DNA from: Enterococcus sp. DIV0212c
GTDB taxonomy: Bacteria; Bacillota; Bacilli; Lactobacillales; Enterococcaceae
DNA: 64,000 nt
Direction of reading: 5' to 3'
Assembly: GCF_017377505.1 (NCBI RefSeq)
Contig: NZ_JAFREN010000014.1
Location: 30,264-94,263, forward strand
Shown one piece after another: positions 50,330 through 57,904 of this stretch. The position numbers and the translations under genes are program-made. The first letter of the stretch is position 1; each line of letters starts with the position of its first letter. Under the pieces are notes generated by a model that had not been told where the DNA came from, did no database searches, and saw nothing but the letters and a program-made list of their open reading frames with translations.

Positions 50330-50359
50330 ATGTTTTACCTAGGTTGGATTATCCGCTAA
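50330..50359 (+). CDS. Nine-codon ORF MFYLGWIIR (second of a tandem pair)
   Basis: GGAAAGGG lies upstream of ATG 50330, and the ORF ends in TAA at 50357-50359, 7 bases before a terminator hairpin. Four of the nine codons are aromatic or Ile. The 3' arm of the terminator can also pair with AGACTAAC (50303-50310), located between the two ORFs, so translation of either ORF could change which structure forms. Confidence 0.45.
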   Translation: MFYLGWIIR

Positions 50360-50366
50360 AAACTTT

Positions 50367-50400
50367 ACAGATTAACGCTTAGTCGTTAGTCTGTTTTTTT
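50367..50400 (+). terminator. Attenuator-like terminator after the twin nonapeptide ORFs
   Basis: ACAGATTAACG (50367-50377) pairs with CGTTAGTCTGT (50384-50394, one G-T pair), followed by a run of T. AGACTAAC (50303-50310) is an alternative partner for the 3' arm. The hairpin overlaps the end of the minus-strand gene at 50379. Confidence 0.7.
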
Positions 50401-50576
50401 ATCTTCCCTTTATCAGCCAAATGGATGAACAGAAGGCCAATGTTGATGACCTTCTCGTTCATAATTTCTGCCACATCAGTGGGCTTTATACCACTGTTAA
50501 ACAGTCCAATAGCTTGATCAATTTCTTTCTGCGTCCAATCGAATTTCTGATCTTCCAAAATAATTATTCGATTCAA
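50379..50576 (-). CDS. Small phage protein, helix-turn-helix-like (65 aa)
   Basis: A TTG start at 50576 overlaps the TGA of the preceding gene (TATTGA), so it is translationally coupled. The chain has WTQKEIDQAIGLFNSGIKPT followed by DVAEIMN, reminiscent of a small DNA-binding fold. The frame reads through the plus-strand attenuator hairpin. Confidence 0.6.
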   Translation of the reverse strand: MNRIIILEDQKFDWTQKEIDQAIGLFNSGIKPTDVAEIMNEKVINIGLLFIHLADKGKIKKQTND

Positions 50577-51277
50577 TAAGGATCAACTTCTCCATCTTCG
50601 GCATCATCTTCACCCGTTTCGACCTCTTCGTTTTCGTCCTCTGTAACGTTTTTCTCTTCTGATGAGTAATTATCCTCTGCTGTTTCTTCTTCGTCTGAAA
50701 CCTCTGTTTTTTCTTCAAATACGATATCTTCTTTGTATTTGTTCCAAGAATCTGCGAAAGGTGCGAAATGATTTCGAGCGATCTCGATTTCGTTTAGTAA
50801 TGCTGTTGTTGACATTTCATAAGTTTCGGCAATGTCTCCTAAAGATTCGCTATCTTCAATGCGGCATAATACGTCTCTTGGATTGATAGAAATGCTCGAA
50901 GGAAATTCAAGAGAGGTTGCTTTCTTGATAAATTCATCGATGATATCTTTGCTGACATTTACTTCGATAACTTCGGTGTCTTTTACTCCATCACCTAGTT
51001 CTAGAGCTGTCTGCTCTTCTTTGATAACATCCACAGTTCCGTCTGGATTTACCACATGCTGCATGACTGGTTTCTTAGAAACTTTGTCAATTTCCTGTTT
51101 GTAAGTGTAGTTTTCAGGCTAGAATACAACATCAATGGTTGCTCCCAAAAGGTCGTTAAGATCATCATATTGGCCTTTTAATGATGCATTACTAACAACG
51201 AGTAATACCTCGATATTTCCGTTTGATTTTGAAGTAGCTTTCTTTAATTCTGGTCTAAATGAAATTTGTTTTGACAT
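50573..51277 (-). pseudogene. Phage early gene interrupted by an in-frame TAG
   Basis: From ATG 51277 (behind GGAG) the frame reads MSKQISFRPELKKATSKSNG ... LLGATIDVVF and meets TAG at 51119-51121 (codon 53). It then continues in frame with PENYTYKQEIDKVSKKPVMQ through an acidic end (EVETGEDDAEDGEVDPY). A GAG or CAG to TAG change would explain it. The downstream 163 codons from ATG 51064 form an open frame, but the sense of the sequence is continuous across the stop. The function is unknown; such genes lie upstream of phage replication genes. Confidence 0.65.
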
Positions 51278-51335
51278 TGTGTATTCTCCATTCTTTTAGT
51301 AAGATATTATTTAATAACTATTTGAGGTGATTAGC

Positions 51336-51857
51336 TTGAAAAGAAAATCCGCATATATTGCTCTAATTACAACAATCTTGCCACTCTTTGCCTGTGCCTT
51401 GTTTGGATTAGTTACAGGTATAGGTATCGCTATACTATATCAATCTTTTTTCAAATTAACATTTGTTACTTTTACATTGTTTACCATATTGATTGCATTG
51501 ATTTCCTATTTTTTTGTAGCAATGGGTTGTAATATTTATATTAAAAATATTGAAACTGATGAAAAAATTCTTATGGATCTTATCTCTTTATTCAGAAACT
51601 TCATGACGCCTATTTCACTGTTCTTTACTTTTTTAATGTTTGTTGCAACTATGTCTGCAACTGATTCAGAATCAACAGAATTTCTTCAATATAGCCAAAC
51701 AATTTTAATATATTCATGGTTTGTTACTGTATTTACCCTGACTCTTTCGATTTATGAAATTCCTTACAAGATAAAAGATTTCAAGAATAAATATTTTGAT
51801 GGTGAACTGACTATTTATGAGAAAAAACCACCAAGGATAAGACGCTTAAAAAAGTGA
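51336..51857 (+). CDS. Prophage accessory membrane protein, four membrane segments, unknown function
   Basis: A 173-residue protein on the accessory strand with four hydrophobic segments: ALITTILPLFACALFGLVTG, FVTFTLFTILIALISYFFVA, ISLFFTFLMFVATM and a stretch around IYSWFVTVFTLTLSI. A basic end (KPPRIRRLKK) follows. It starts with TTG at 51336, 5 bases after GAGGTGA. A membrane protein of this kind beside an integrase could act in superinfection exclusion, but there is no direct evidence. Confidence 0.6.
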   Translation: MKRKSAYIALITTILPLFACALFGLVTGIGIAILYQSFFKLTFVTFTLFTILIALISYFFVAMGCNIYIKNIETDEKILMDLISLFRNFMTPISLFFTFLMFVATMSATDSESTEFLQYSQTILIYSWFVTVFTLTLSIYEIPYKIKDFKNKYFDGELTIYEKKPPRIRRLKK

Positions 51858-52215
51858 TTCCTGTTGTTCAGATAAAGTTCTAATTATTACTTCTGTTCTC
51901 GGTTTATCCGAATAGTATTTAGATGTTTTCAAATCGACCACCCTAGCGTCATCTTTCCAAATTATTCCATTGATGCCATCAAAAACGGCTTTTACATAGT
52001 TATCAATATCTGGTTTAGTGTTTGGTCTAAGTTGACCTGCTAGAGCTTGCTCGGTTTTCTTTTTTGAAAATGATTTAAGTAACTCCCTGTAAAAAATAAT
52101 TTCAACTTCTAAATCACAATCTAGTGGAACTGGCGGCTTAACTTTAGCGGCACATCCAGCAATGAAAGCTTTATTACCCTTGCTTCTTTTTGAATCATAA
52201 ACACTTACAAGTTGA
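51846..52215 (-). pseudogene. rusA: RusA-type Holliday junction resolvase, N-terminally truncated
   Basis: The minus-strand frame ending at 51846 reads YDSKRSKGNKAFIAG, then LRPNTKPDIDNYVKAVFDGI, then NGIIWKDDARVVDLK. KPDIDN and the WKDDAxV segment are the catalytic Asp region of RusA resolvases. The first 30 or so residues and the start codon are missing: the frame runs into the integrase remnant near 52200-52215. This marks the deletion that removed the immunity/replication region. Confidence 0.75.
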
Positions 52216-52682
52216 CTATCAATAAAGCTTTCGACTATAAGAGAACGAAAAAAAACACCACTACAAAGACAGTTAACTCAGTTCGAGTAGTAGATTTACC
52301 ATCTGACTTAGAAACGATTATGCGTGAATATATTGCAAAATTAGAACAATCAAAAAAAGTAATCAGTTTGCACGCTCCTAAAAACGATTATCTTTTTACG
52401 AATGATCAAGGCGAACCAATTACTAATGCAGCTATTAATAAATATCTTGGTAAAAAATGTAAGCATGCGAATATTCAAAAGATAACATCTCATACATTTA
52501 GACATGCTAGAGTGGATCTGTTAGTTCTTGCTGGTAGTGATATGATCTATACACAAAAACAATTAGGTCATAAAGATGCATCAGTCACACTACAATATTA
52601 CAGTACCTTAAACAATGAAATTAGAGATAAAAACAAACGAATTACTGAGGATTTTTTGAAGAGTATCGAAGGTGGTTTATAG
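52212..52682 (+). pseudogene. int: Phage tyrosine integrase, C-terminal remnant
   Basis: The 156-codon frame carries the C-terminal half of the catalytic domain: SVRVVDLPSDL, the HxxR box SHTFRHARVDLLVLAG, the LGHKDASVTLQYYSTL segment with its His and the nucleophilic Tyr, and a normal C-terminus. The N-terminal arm-binding and core-binding domains and the first catalytic Arg are absent, so it should be inactive. It points toward attR as in an intact phage. Confidence 0.85.
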
Positions 52683-52760
52683 GTGCGGTTTGGGTGTAAA
52701 GTAAAATAAAAAAGCTTTACCCCTTACGTGACAAGGGATAGAGCAAATAGGTTATTTGCG

Positions 52761-52770
52761 CTCAGGGCGC
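52761..52770 (+). other. Right attachment site core (attR)
   Basis: CTCAGGGCGC repeats the 3' end of tRNA-Arg (39605-39614). It lies 78 bases after the integrase stop, with one GGGTGTAAA motif between (52692-52700). Confidence 0.7.
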
Positions 52771-53108
52771 ATCTTTTTGTTTAGCCTCTTACCTATAAAA
52801 ATTATAGCATAATTTAAATGTAGATGTATCCATAATTTATTACATAATTAAGATGATTTGAATCGAAGTGATTTAGACGTTTCAAACAGTGATTATCTCG
52901 TTTAGTAGTGGGATTTCAAAGACATAGGCTACACCTAATTGAGGTGAAGCTTATGTCTTTTTTTGGTTTCAAAAAAAGATATATTTCTTTAACCCCTCTC
53001 AGAGTTTATCATTTTTCTATTCGTTTCATCTAAAAACTGATAAAAAGCTATCATTTGCTTATGTTATTATATACTTTGACAAATATTTTAATGAGGTAGT
53101 TGGTAGTA
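52771..53108. other. Intergenic region right of the prophage
   Basis: AT-rich host sequence without a gene. It contains one strong terminator (52919-52963: GACATAGGCTACACCT pairs with AGGTGAAGCTTATGTC, then seven T) that, before integration, would have lain close downstream of tRNA-Arg. The leader of the small gene at 53109 follows. Confidence 0.5.
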
Positions 53109-53315
53109 ATGAGTCAGCGTCACACAAAGCTATTAGTTATTTCACTTCTTTTAGCTCTCACAGAATTTAGTTTTTATCGTTATTTTAATCAAATTACAGC
53201 TATTGATTATCAACTTTGCTTTCAAATCATCACTTTTATCCAAGGAAGTATATTTTTATATTTCCTACTCTCATTTCTTCTGCTATTATTTATTAATCAC
53301 AAAAATAAAAAATAA
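53109..53315 (+). CDS. Small membrane protein (68 aa)
   Basis: Two hydrophobic segments (LLVISLLLALTEFSFY and a long one around ITFIQGSIFLYFLLSFLL) and a short basic tail (NHKNKK). GAGGTAG lies about 9 bases before ATG 53109. No family is recognised; a terminator follows at 53336-53377. It may be a real enterococcal small protein, but composition alone is weak evidence. Confidence 0.45.
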   Translation: MSQRHTKLLVISLLLALTEFSFYRYFNQITAIDYQLCFQIITFIQGSIFLYFLLSFLLLLFINHKNKK

Positions 53316-53335
53316 AATATATAGCTACGCTCTTA

Positions 53336-53377
53336 AAAAAAGAGTACAGGGATTTTTATGCCCTCTACTCTTTTTTC
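53336..53377. terminator. Bidirectional terminator
   Basis: AAAAAGAGTACAGGG pairs with CCCTCTACTCTTTTTT around ATTTTTATG, between the small membrane protein and the convergent TPR gene. Confidence 0.8.
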
Positions 53378-53380
53378 CTT

Positions 53381-54349
53381 TTATAAAACCATCGCCTCAA
53401 GTTCAAAACGAATCTTACTTTGTAATTTTTGGATATTTTCGATTTCTAATCTGTCTTCATCCACTTGGTATTTTTGTGCGATAGAATGATTGTAGGAAAT
53501 AATATAGCTTACAGCCCATAACCTTGGATTTTCAATGATTTCATCTGCCAATGGATACAACAATGCAAAATGCAATCTAATTTCTTCCATGATATCTACC
53601 AATAAAATCGGGTCATCATTGATCAATTCTTTTTCTAAAAATAGTAAAATTCTTTGATAAGCTGCACTGTCCAGCGGTGTACCGACCGTTGCTGGAATAA
53701 CTGTGTATTTTTTATTGTCTCTCCACAAAAATTCTACTTCTTCTTTGAAGTGAAGGTTGGCAAGTTCTTCTAATATCCACGATCGAACTAGATTATGTAC
53801 CCGATCATCCAATAAAATCTTTTTACCAATCATAATAAATTCATCTTGCGGTAATTTTCCAGCCTTTTTTACTATTGCCAATTGTTCATAGTAATTATGT
53901 GCATTTAAACAATCTAATTCCTCTTTTAATTCTTTGATTTTCCCAACTTCAAATTGCTGATACATCAATTCAACGTGGCGAATTTTCTTTTTTAAAGAAA
54001 TCAACTTTCTCATTTCACCACTTTGTTCCATCAAAATCCGCTCATTAATAATGCTATGTGCCTGAATAAACATATTATTTTTGATCAATACTTGTATATA
54101 AAGCTCCATGTAGTCTAGATAAGCAAAATACTTTTCTTTCATTTCTGAAGCTAAAGACAATGCTTGCTCATTTTCACCCACTTGTAAATACGTATTTACA
54201 AGAACCAAATTTAGTGGAAAATCTTGCCGAATCGAATAAGCTTGTTCAAAACAATCAACTGCTTCAATCAAATTATCTCGTTTTACAGCTTCTTGTCCCA
54301 ACTCAATAAACCGTTCATAGTTCTTTGGAAATGGAATTTTATTTGTCAA
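53381..54349 (-). CDS. Tetratricopeptide-repeat protein
   Basis: A 322-residue soluble protein. The first 110 residues show at least two TPR-like units (GQEAVKRDNLIEAVDCFEQA, VNTYLQVGENEQALSLASEM, YIQVLIKNNMFIQAHSIINE). The rest is helical without a catalytic motif. It resembles the TPR proteins of lactic acid bacteria whose role is unknown. TTG 54349 is preferred because GGAAGGTGG is 8 bases upstream; a GTG at 54361 lies inside that site. Confidence 0.75.
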   Translation of the reverse strand: MTNKIPFPKNYERFIELGQEAVKRDNLIEAVDCFEQAYSIRQDFPLNLVLVNTYLQVGENEQALSLASEMKEKYFAYLDYMELYIQVLIKNNMFIQAHSIINERILMEQSGEMRKLISLKKKIRHVELMYQQFEVGKIKELKEELDCLNAHNYYEQLAIVKKAGKLPQDEFIMIGKKILLDDRVHNLVRSWILEELANLHFKEEVEFLWRDNKKYTVIPATVGTPLDSAAYQRILLFLEKELINDDPILLVDIMEEIRLHFALLYPLADEIIENPRLWAVSYIISYNHSIAQKYQVDEDRLEIENIQKLQSKIRFELEAMVL

Positions 54350-54492
54350 AAGAAGCACCACCTTCCTAATGATTATTTCTTATGATAAAACACTTGTCTG
54401 CTTAAGTGGTATCACAAAGAAATAGTGTGTATACGTCAAAAAGGAAAAACGTTTACCTGAAACTAAATGTCCCTAAAAAATACAGCTGACTA

Positions 54493-54777
54493 CTAGTATA
54501 GGTTTCTAATAATGATAGCTGTTTCAGGTTGTCCTTGCGTTTGTTCTGCTTTTTCTATCAATGTATAGCCAACATAAAATTCTTTTGTCAACTCATCTTG
54601 TACTTTAAATTCTGCAACGTCTTCTACGTGAAAAGCGTTTGGTTCAACTTCTTGAACGCTCTCCCATCCAGTATCAATAAATACTTTTGTATTATCCTCG
54701 ATGGTATCATTTGCTTCTAACTCTGCCACAATCTTCTTTAATTGTGAAAAGGTCATTACTTCTACGCGATTATCCAT
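54493..54777 (-). CDS. Small conserved protein of unknown function (94 aa)
   Basis: An acidic soluble protein (EVMTFSQLKKIVAELEANDT, KVFIDTGWESVQEVEPNAF, TAIIIRNLY) with alternating beta strands, no Cys and no signal. GAGG precedes the ATG. It lies alone between the TPR gene and the ABC exporter genes. I do not recognise the family. Confidence 0.65.
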   Translation of the reverse strand: MDNRVEVMTFSQLKKIVAELEANDTIEDNTKVFIDTGWESVQEVEPNAFHVEDVAEFKVQDELTKEFYVGYTLIEKAEQTQGQPETAIIIRNLY

Positions 54778-54917
54778 TGTACTGCCTCACTTTCTATTGT
54801 TTGATTCACTATTGCTTTACCCCAACGACAATAAACAAATACTTTTTTAACCATTTACTTTTTCTCCACTATCATCATAACCTAAAATCTATTTTTATAA
54901 CACTTAAAATTATAAAG

Positions 54918-54960
54918 AAGAGGTTGGAGCATAACTCAATGAGTCACATCCCAACCTCTT
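54918..54960. terminator. Inverted repeat AAGAGGTTGG/CCAACCTCTT (enterococcal terminator-type repeat)
   Basis: A perfect 10-bp inverted repeat encloses a smaller ACTC/GAGT pair. A diverged relative sharing ATAACTC-ATGAGTCACAT-CCA is at about 63951-63975. Hairpins of this type are common between enterococcal genes; here there is no strong T-run, so termination strength is uncertain. Confidence 0.5.
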
Positions 54961-55050
54961 GAAATCTGAATAAATGGTGGAAACAGAAGTAAATCCCTCT
55001 TATTTCTTGAAGTTAAACACTTCTGACCCAATCTCTTTTTCCATCTTGAA

Positions 55051-55722
55051 CTATTCTTTTATTAATTCGCCATCTTCAATACGATAAACACTGTCACTCC
55101 ACTTAATCATCCTCGGATCATGAGTAACCATGATCGTTGCTTTTTGTTTTTCATGTGCTTCTTTTGCTAAAATTTTGACAACTTCATAAGCATGTTCGGT
55201 GTCCAAGCTGGCCGTTGGTTCGTCAGCTAAAATCAAGCTTGGTTCATTAAACAACGCACGAGCAATCGCCACTCGTTGACGTTCACCTCCAGAAAGGTCA
55301 CTTGGGAATTTATGAATCAATTCTGAAATATCTAAAGAAGATAATAATGCATCCATCCGTTGTGTTTCTGACTTTTTCTTTTCGATTTTGTCTACTAATG
55401 TGAATTGCTTTTCCACAGTTAGAAATGGAATCAAATTAGATGACTGTAAGATAAAGCCGATTTCTTCAAAACGAAGTCTTGAGCGTTTTTTTTCATTTAA
55501 ATGAGTAAACTCTTTCCCGTTGATCACGATATGACCTGATGTAGGTGTTTGTAGACCTCCAGCGATTGTTAGAAAGGTACTTTTTCCTGAGCCAGAAGGA
55601 CCAATGATACTGACAAATTCTCCAGCTTCAACCTTCAAATCAATTCCTTTTAAAGCTTCAACTTTTGCATGCCCTTTACCAAAAGTTTTACGAATACTAT
55701 CCATTACTAAAATATCAGCCAT
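55051..55722 (-). CDS. ABC transporter ATP-binding protein (MacB/LolD type)
   Basis: A 223-residue ATPase that powers the adjacent FtsX-like permease. Walker A GPSGSGKS (41-48), Q-loop in GFILQSSNL, signature LSGGERQRVAIARAL, Walker B LILADEPTASLD and the H-loop MVTHD are all intact. It follows the permease gene by 4 bases. Such pairs export peptides, antibiotics or lipids, or remodel the envelope; TetR control suggests a response to a small toxic molecule. Confidence 0.92.
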   Translation of the reverse strand: MADILVMDSIRKTFGKGHAKVEALKGIDLKVEAGEFVSIIGPSGSGKSTFLTIAGGLQTPTSGHIVINGKEFTHLNEKKRSRLRFEEIGFILQSSNLIPFLTVEKQFTLVDKIEKKKSETQRMDALLSSLDISELIHKFPSDLSGGERQRVAIARALFNEPSLILADEPTASLDTEHAYEVVKILAKEAHEKQKATIMVTHDPRMIKWSDSVYRIEDGELIKE

Positions 55723-55726
55723 TTTT

Positions 55727-56818
55727 TTATCCTCCTATCGCTTTCATTGGGTCAACATGAGTCACTGTTCGAATCGAGAAAACACCGCCTAAAACAGCAA
55801 CAATAATCAAGACTACACTGTAAATCATTAAGTTATTACTATCTAATGCAAAAGGCATCGCAGCTGGCAAGATTAGATTTGTCAACAAGGTCAAAACTAC
55901 ACCAATCGCTACTCCGATTACTCCTAAAATAAAGGTTTGAGCTATGATCGATTTTATAATATACCCATTTGAAATACCTTGCGCTTTCATGACGCCGAAT
56001 AAACTAATTTTTTGCAAGGTCATTACGTAGATAAAAATCCCGATGATCGCAGCCGTAATCACAAACAAGAAATAAATCATCGCATTCAACGTGAGATTTT
56101 GTTCACTATAACCAGGTAATTTTTGAATAAAATCTTCAATATCGTATTTAGCTAAATCATTGTTCTCCATTTTCAACTTGATATCTTTTGTTGGAGTATT
56201 TCGCACGATGATTCCATTGATCGGTGCTTGATTTCCTTGGATGATCTTGCCAAATTTAAGTTCTTGCCATTGATCAATAGATGTATAAATCAATGGTACG
56301 ATACTAAAACTGTTTTCATTTGTTATGCCGACAACCTTTAACTCTTTATCAAGTTTCCCGATTTTGACAGTATCACCTAAGTTTACTCCTTTATCGACTA
56401 AGTTTTTCGGGATGATAATTTCCCCTAGATTTTCAAAATAGCGACCTTTAATCAGTTTAGGTCTGATCGAACTATCCTTGTTCACTCCAAAAAGAGAGAT
56501 ATTGATTTTGTCCGTTTCTTTATTTTGTCCAGTTTTGTTTAAAGCTCCTGCGTATTGTCCTAGCGGTTCTTTTTGTTTTGCGTCTACATGATTTAAATCA
56601 TCCATCACTAAGCTGGAAGCATTCAAGCTCTTATTCGCATCTTCTGATAAAACGATGCTGGTTGCTTCCCATTTATCAACACCTTGTCGTACTCCTTGGG
56701 CCAGTCCATTTGCCAACCCAGATAACATAAATGCAACATAAGCAACTAACACGATAACACCAATCACCAATGTGTATCGAAGCTTAAAATACTTCATTTC
56801 TTCTAATCCTAAAAACAT
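55727..56818 (-). CDS. ABC transporter permease (FtsX/MacB-like)
   Basis: A 363-residue membrane protein with one N-terminal segment (TLVIGVIVLVAYVAFMLSG), a large extracellular domain (about 45-235) and three C-terminal segments. This is the FtsX-like four-helix layout. The start at 56818 (MFLGLEEMKYFKLRY) has GAGGTGG upstream; the frame is open 37 codons further, through a TetR operator, without a ribosome site. It forms a unit with the ATPase gene. Confidence 0.88.
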   Translation of the reverse strand: MFLGLEEMKYFKLRYTLVIGVIVLVAYVAFMLSGLANGLAQGVRQGVDKWEATSIVLSEDANKSLNASSLVMDDLNHVDAKQKEPLGQYAGALNKTGQNKETDKINISLFGVNKDSSIRPKLIKGRYFENLGEIIIPKNLVDKGVNLGDTVKIGKLDKELKVVGITNENSFSIVPLIYTSIDQWQELKFGKIIQGNQAPINGIIVRNTPTKDIKLKMENNDLAKYDIEDFIQKLPGYSEQNLTLNAMIYFLFVITAAIIGIFIYVMTLQKISLFGVMKAQGISNGYIIKSIIAQTFILGVIGVAIGVVLTLLTNLILPAAMPFALDSNNLMIYSVVLIIVAVLGGVFSIRTVTHVDPMKAIGG

Positions 56819-56832
56819 CGCTTCCACCTCTT

Positions 56833-56938
56833 TTTTATCAATCGATAAAAAAACATTCAAAAAAAACACTTTTTTATCACTTGATAAAATATTACCATAA
56901 AAAAAAGAATTAGCAAACTTTTTTATCAAGTGATAAAA
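56833..56938. promoter_or_regulatory. Three TetR-type operators between tetR and the ABC genes
   Basis: Palindromes TTTTATCAATCGATAAAA (56833-56850), TTTTATCACTTGATAAAA (56872-56889) and TTTTATCAAGTGATAAAA (56921-56938) share TTTTATCA-NN-TGATAAAA or the close variant CGATAAAA. They fill the space between the TetR gene and the permease start, so the repressor encoded next door is the obvious ligand. Confidence 0.8.
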
Positions 56939-56952
56939 TACTGCTAATTCTT

Positions 56953-57534
56953 TTATGATATAACTCCGTGTAAAACCATTTCTATCAAATCAGTAATTTG
57001 CTCTGATCGCTCTTTTTCAGTAGAAAGTTGGTGGACTGTTGCGAACAACAATGACAAACTCATAAGATAAAATTGAGCTGCCTTTTTAGAAGAAACCTTG
57101 CTGCTTAGCGGATCTTTACTTAATTCAAAAATTGCCTGCAATGGCTTTAAATAATAATCGTTCAATATATAAAAGAGCTGTTGTTTGTTATCTTGTTCCA
57201 TTTCAGCCGCACTTTGATGAATAAAAGAAAAAATATCTCTGTGATAGACATTTAGTAAGGCCTTTGTACAATTGATCAATTGTGTTTCAATGGGATTTTC
57301 TTCTTTTGCTATTTGTTCCATCTCACTTTTTAGTTGACTGCCAATTTGTTTATTGATTTCGATAAATAAACGTTCTTTAGTAGAAAAATGGTAGTACAGT
57401 GCTGGTTGTGTGATATTTGCCGCTTTAGCAATATCGCGAGTCGAAGTATTTTTATAGCCATTTTTTAAAAAAAGTTCCTTCGCAGTTTCCAAAATCAACT
57501 GATGAGTCACATCAAAAACTTTTTCCTTTTTCAC
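56953..57534 (-). CDS. TetR-family transcriptional repressor
   Basis: A 193-residue regulator. The N-terminal DNA-binding domain contains KELFLKNGYKNTSTRDIAKA and ANITQPALYYHFSTKERLF, the classic TetR helix-turn-helix. The C-terminal ligand domain has no family-specific motif. It starts with GTG at 57534 behind GGAAGG. It precedes the ABC exporter genes on the same strand, with three palindromic operators in between, so autoregulation is unlikely and control of the exporter likely. Confidence 0.92.
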   Translation of the reverse strand: MKKEKVFDVTHQLILETAKELFLKNGYKNTSTRDIAKAANITQPALYYHFSTKERLFIEINKQIGSQLKSEMEQIAKEENPIETQLINCTKALLNVYHRDIFSFIHQSAAEMEQDNKQQLFYILNDYYLKPLQAIFELSKDPLSSKVSSKKAAQFYLMSLSLLFATVHQLSTEKERSEQITDLIEMVLHGVIS

Positions 57535-57904
57535 GGTCTACCCTTCCTTCCCAATCTCTCACATGATTACGTTTTTTGACTTTAAGAACTATTTTAAAGC
57601 AAAATCATGAAAAAAGATAGTGACTTAAGCAATTAGTACAAAACCAGTTTACCTTAGTCTACACTTCTTTAATGACTATTCGATGTCAATTGACTTGGAT
57701 AACTACAGTTATTGAAATCTAATAACGTTTACATTACAGTTGACGATCTTTTTGAAATAAATGATCGTTTTTTGTAAACCAGGAAATAAACATTTAACCT
57801 CCCTTTTACAGACTAATCAGGCTAGCTGTGTTTAAATACTAGTTGGTCTTAGAAAATACCAACTAACTTTTAAACAAAATTTTTAACTTTTAAGGAGAGT
57901 TTTT
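57535..57904. other. Intergenic region between tetR and the NlpC/P60 gene
   Basis: This 370-bp divergent region holds a hairpin GACGATC ... GATCGTTTTTTG (about 57739-57772) and two related TACTAGTTGG/ATACCAACTA segments close to the start of the NlpC/P60 gene (57837-57865) that can pair with each other. No ORF is supported. The long leader suggests post-transcriptional control of the wall hydrolase, but this is not shown. Confidence 0.4.

Larger units (their letters stand above)
39605..52770. mobile_element. Decayed prophage integrated in tRNA-Arg(CCG)
   Basis: About 13.2 kb are bounded by the 10-bp repeat CTCAGGGCGC in the tRNA 3' end and at 52761. Phage genes run leftward on the minus strand (early genes, ArpU, small terminase, holin, endolysin). 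The integrase remnant reads rightward toward the right end. All head, portal and tail genes, the repressor region, replication genes and the N-terminal half of integrase are missing. At least five genes are broken by frameshift, nonsense codon or deletion. Several plus-strand accessory genes with their own promoters are interspersed. It cannot be self-mobile as read. Confidence 0.9.

Noticed and set aside
47637..51277. Stop-codon recoding in the prophage
   Set aside because: One TAG and one TGA occur alongside plain frameshifts and deletions, and no suppressor tRNA is seen. Decay explains all of them.
39605..52770. Phage-inducible chromosomal island (satellite)
   Set aside because: It carries holin, endolysin, ArpU and RusA remnants with a broken small terminase and broken integrase, and I see no satellite-type primase or repressor. 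A decayed prophage fits better.
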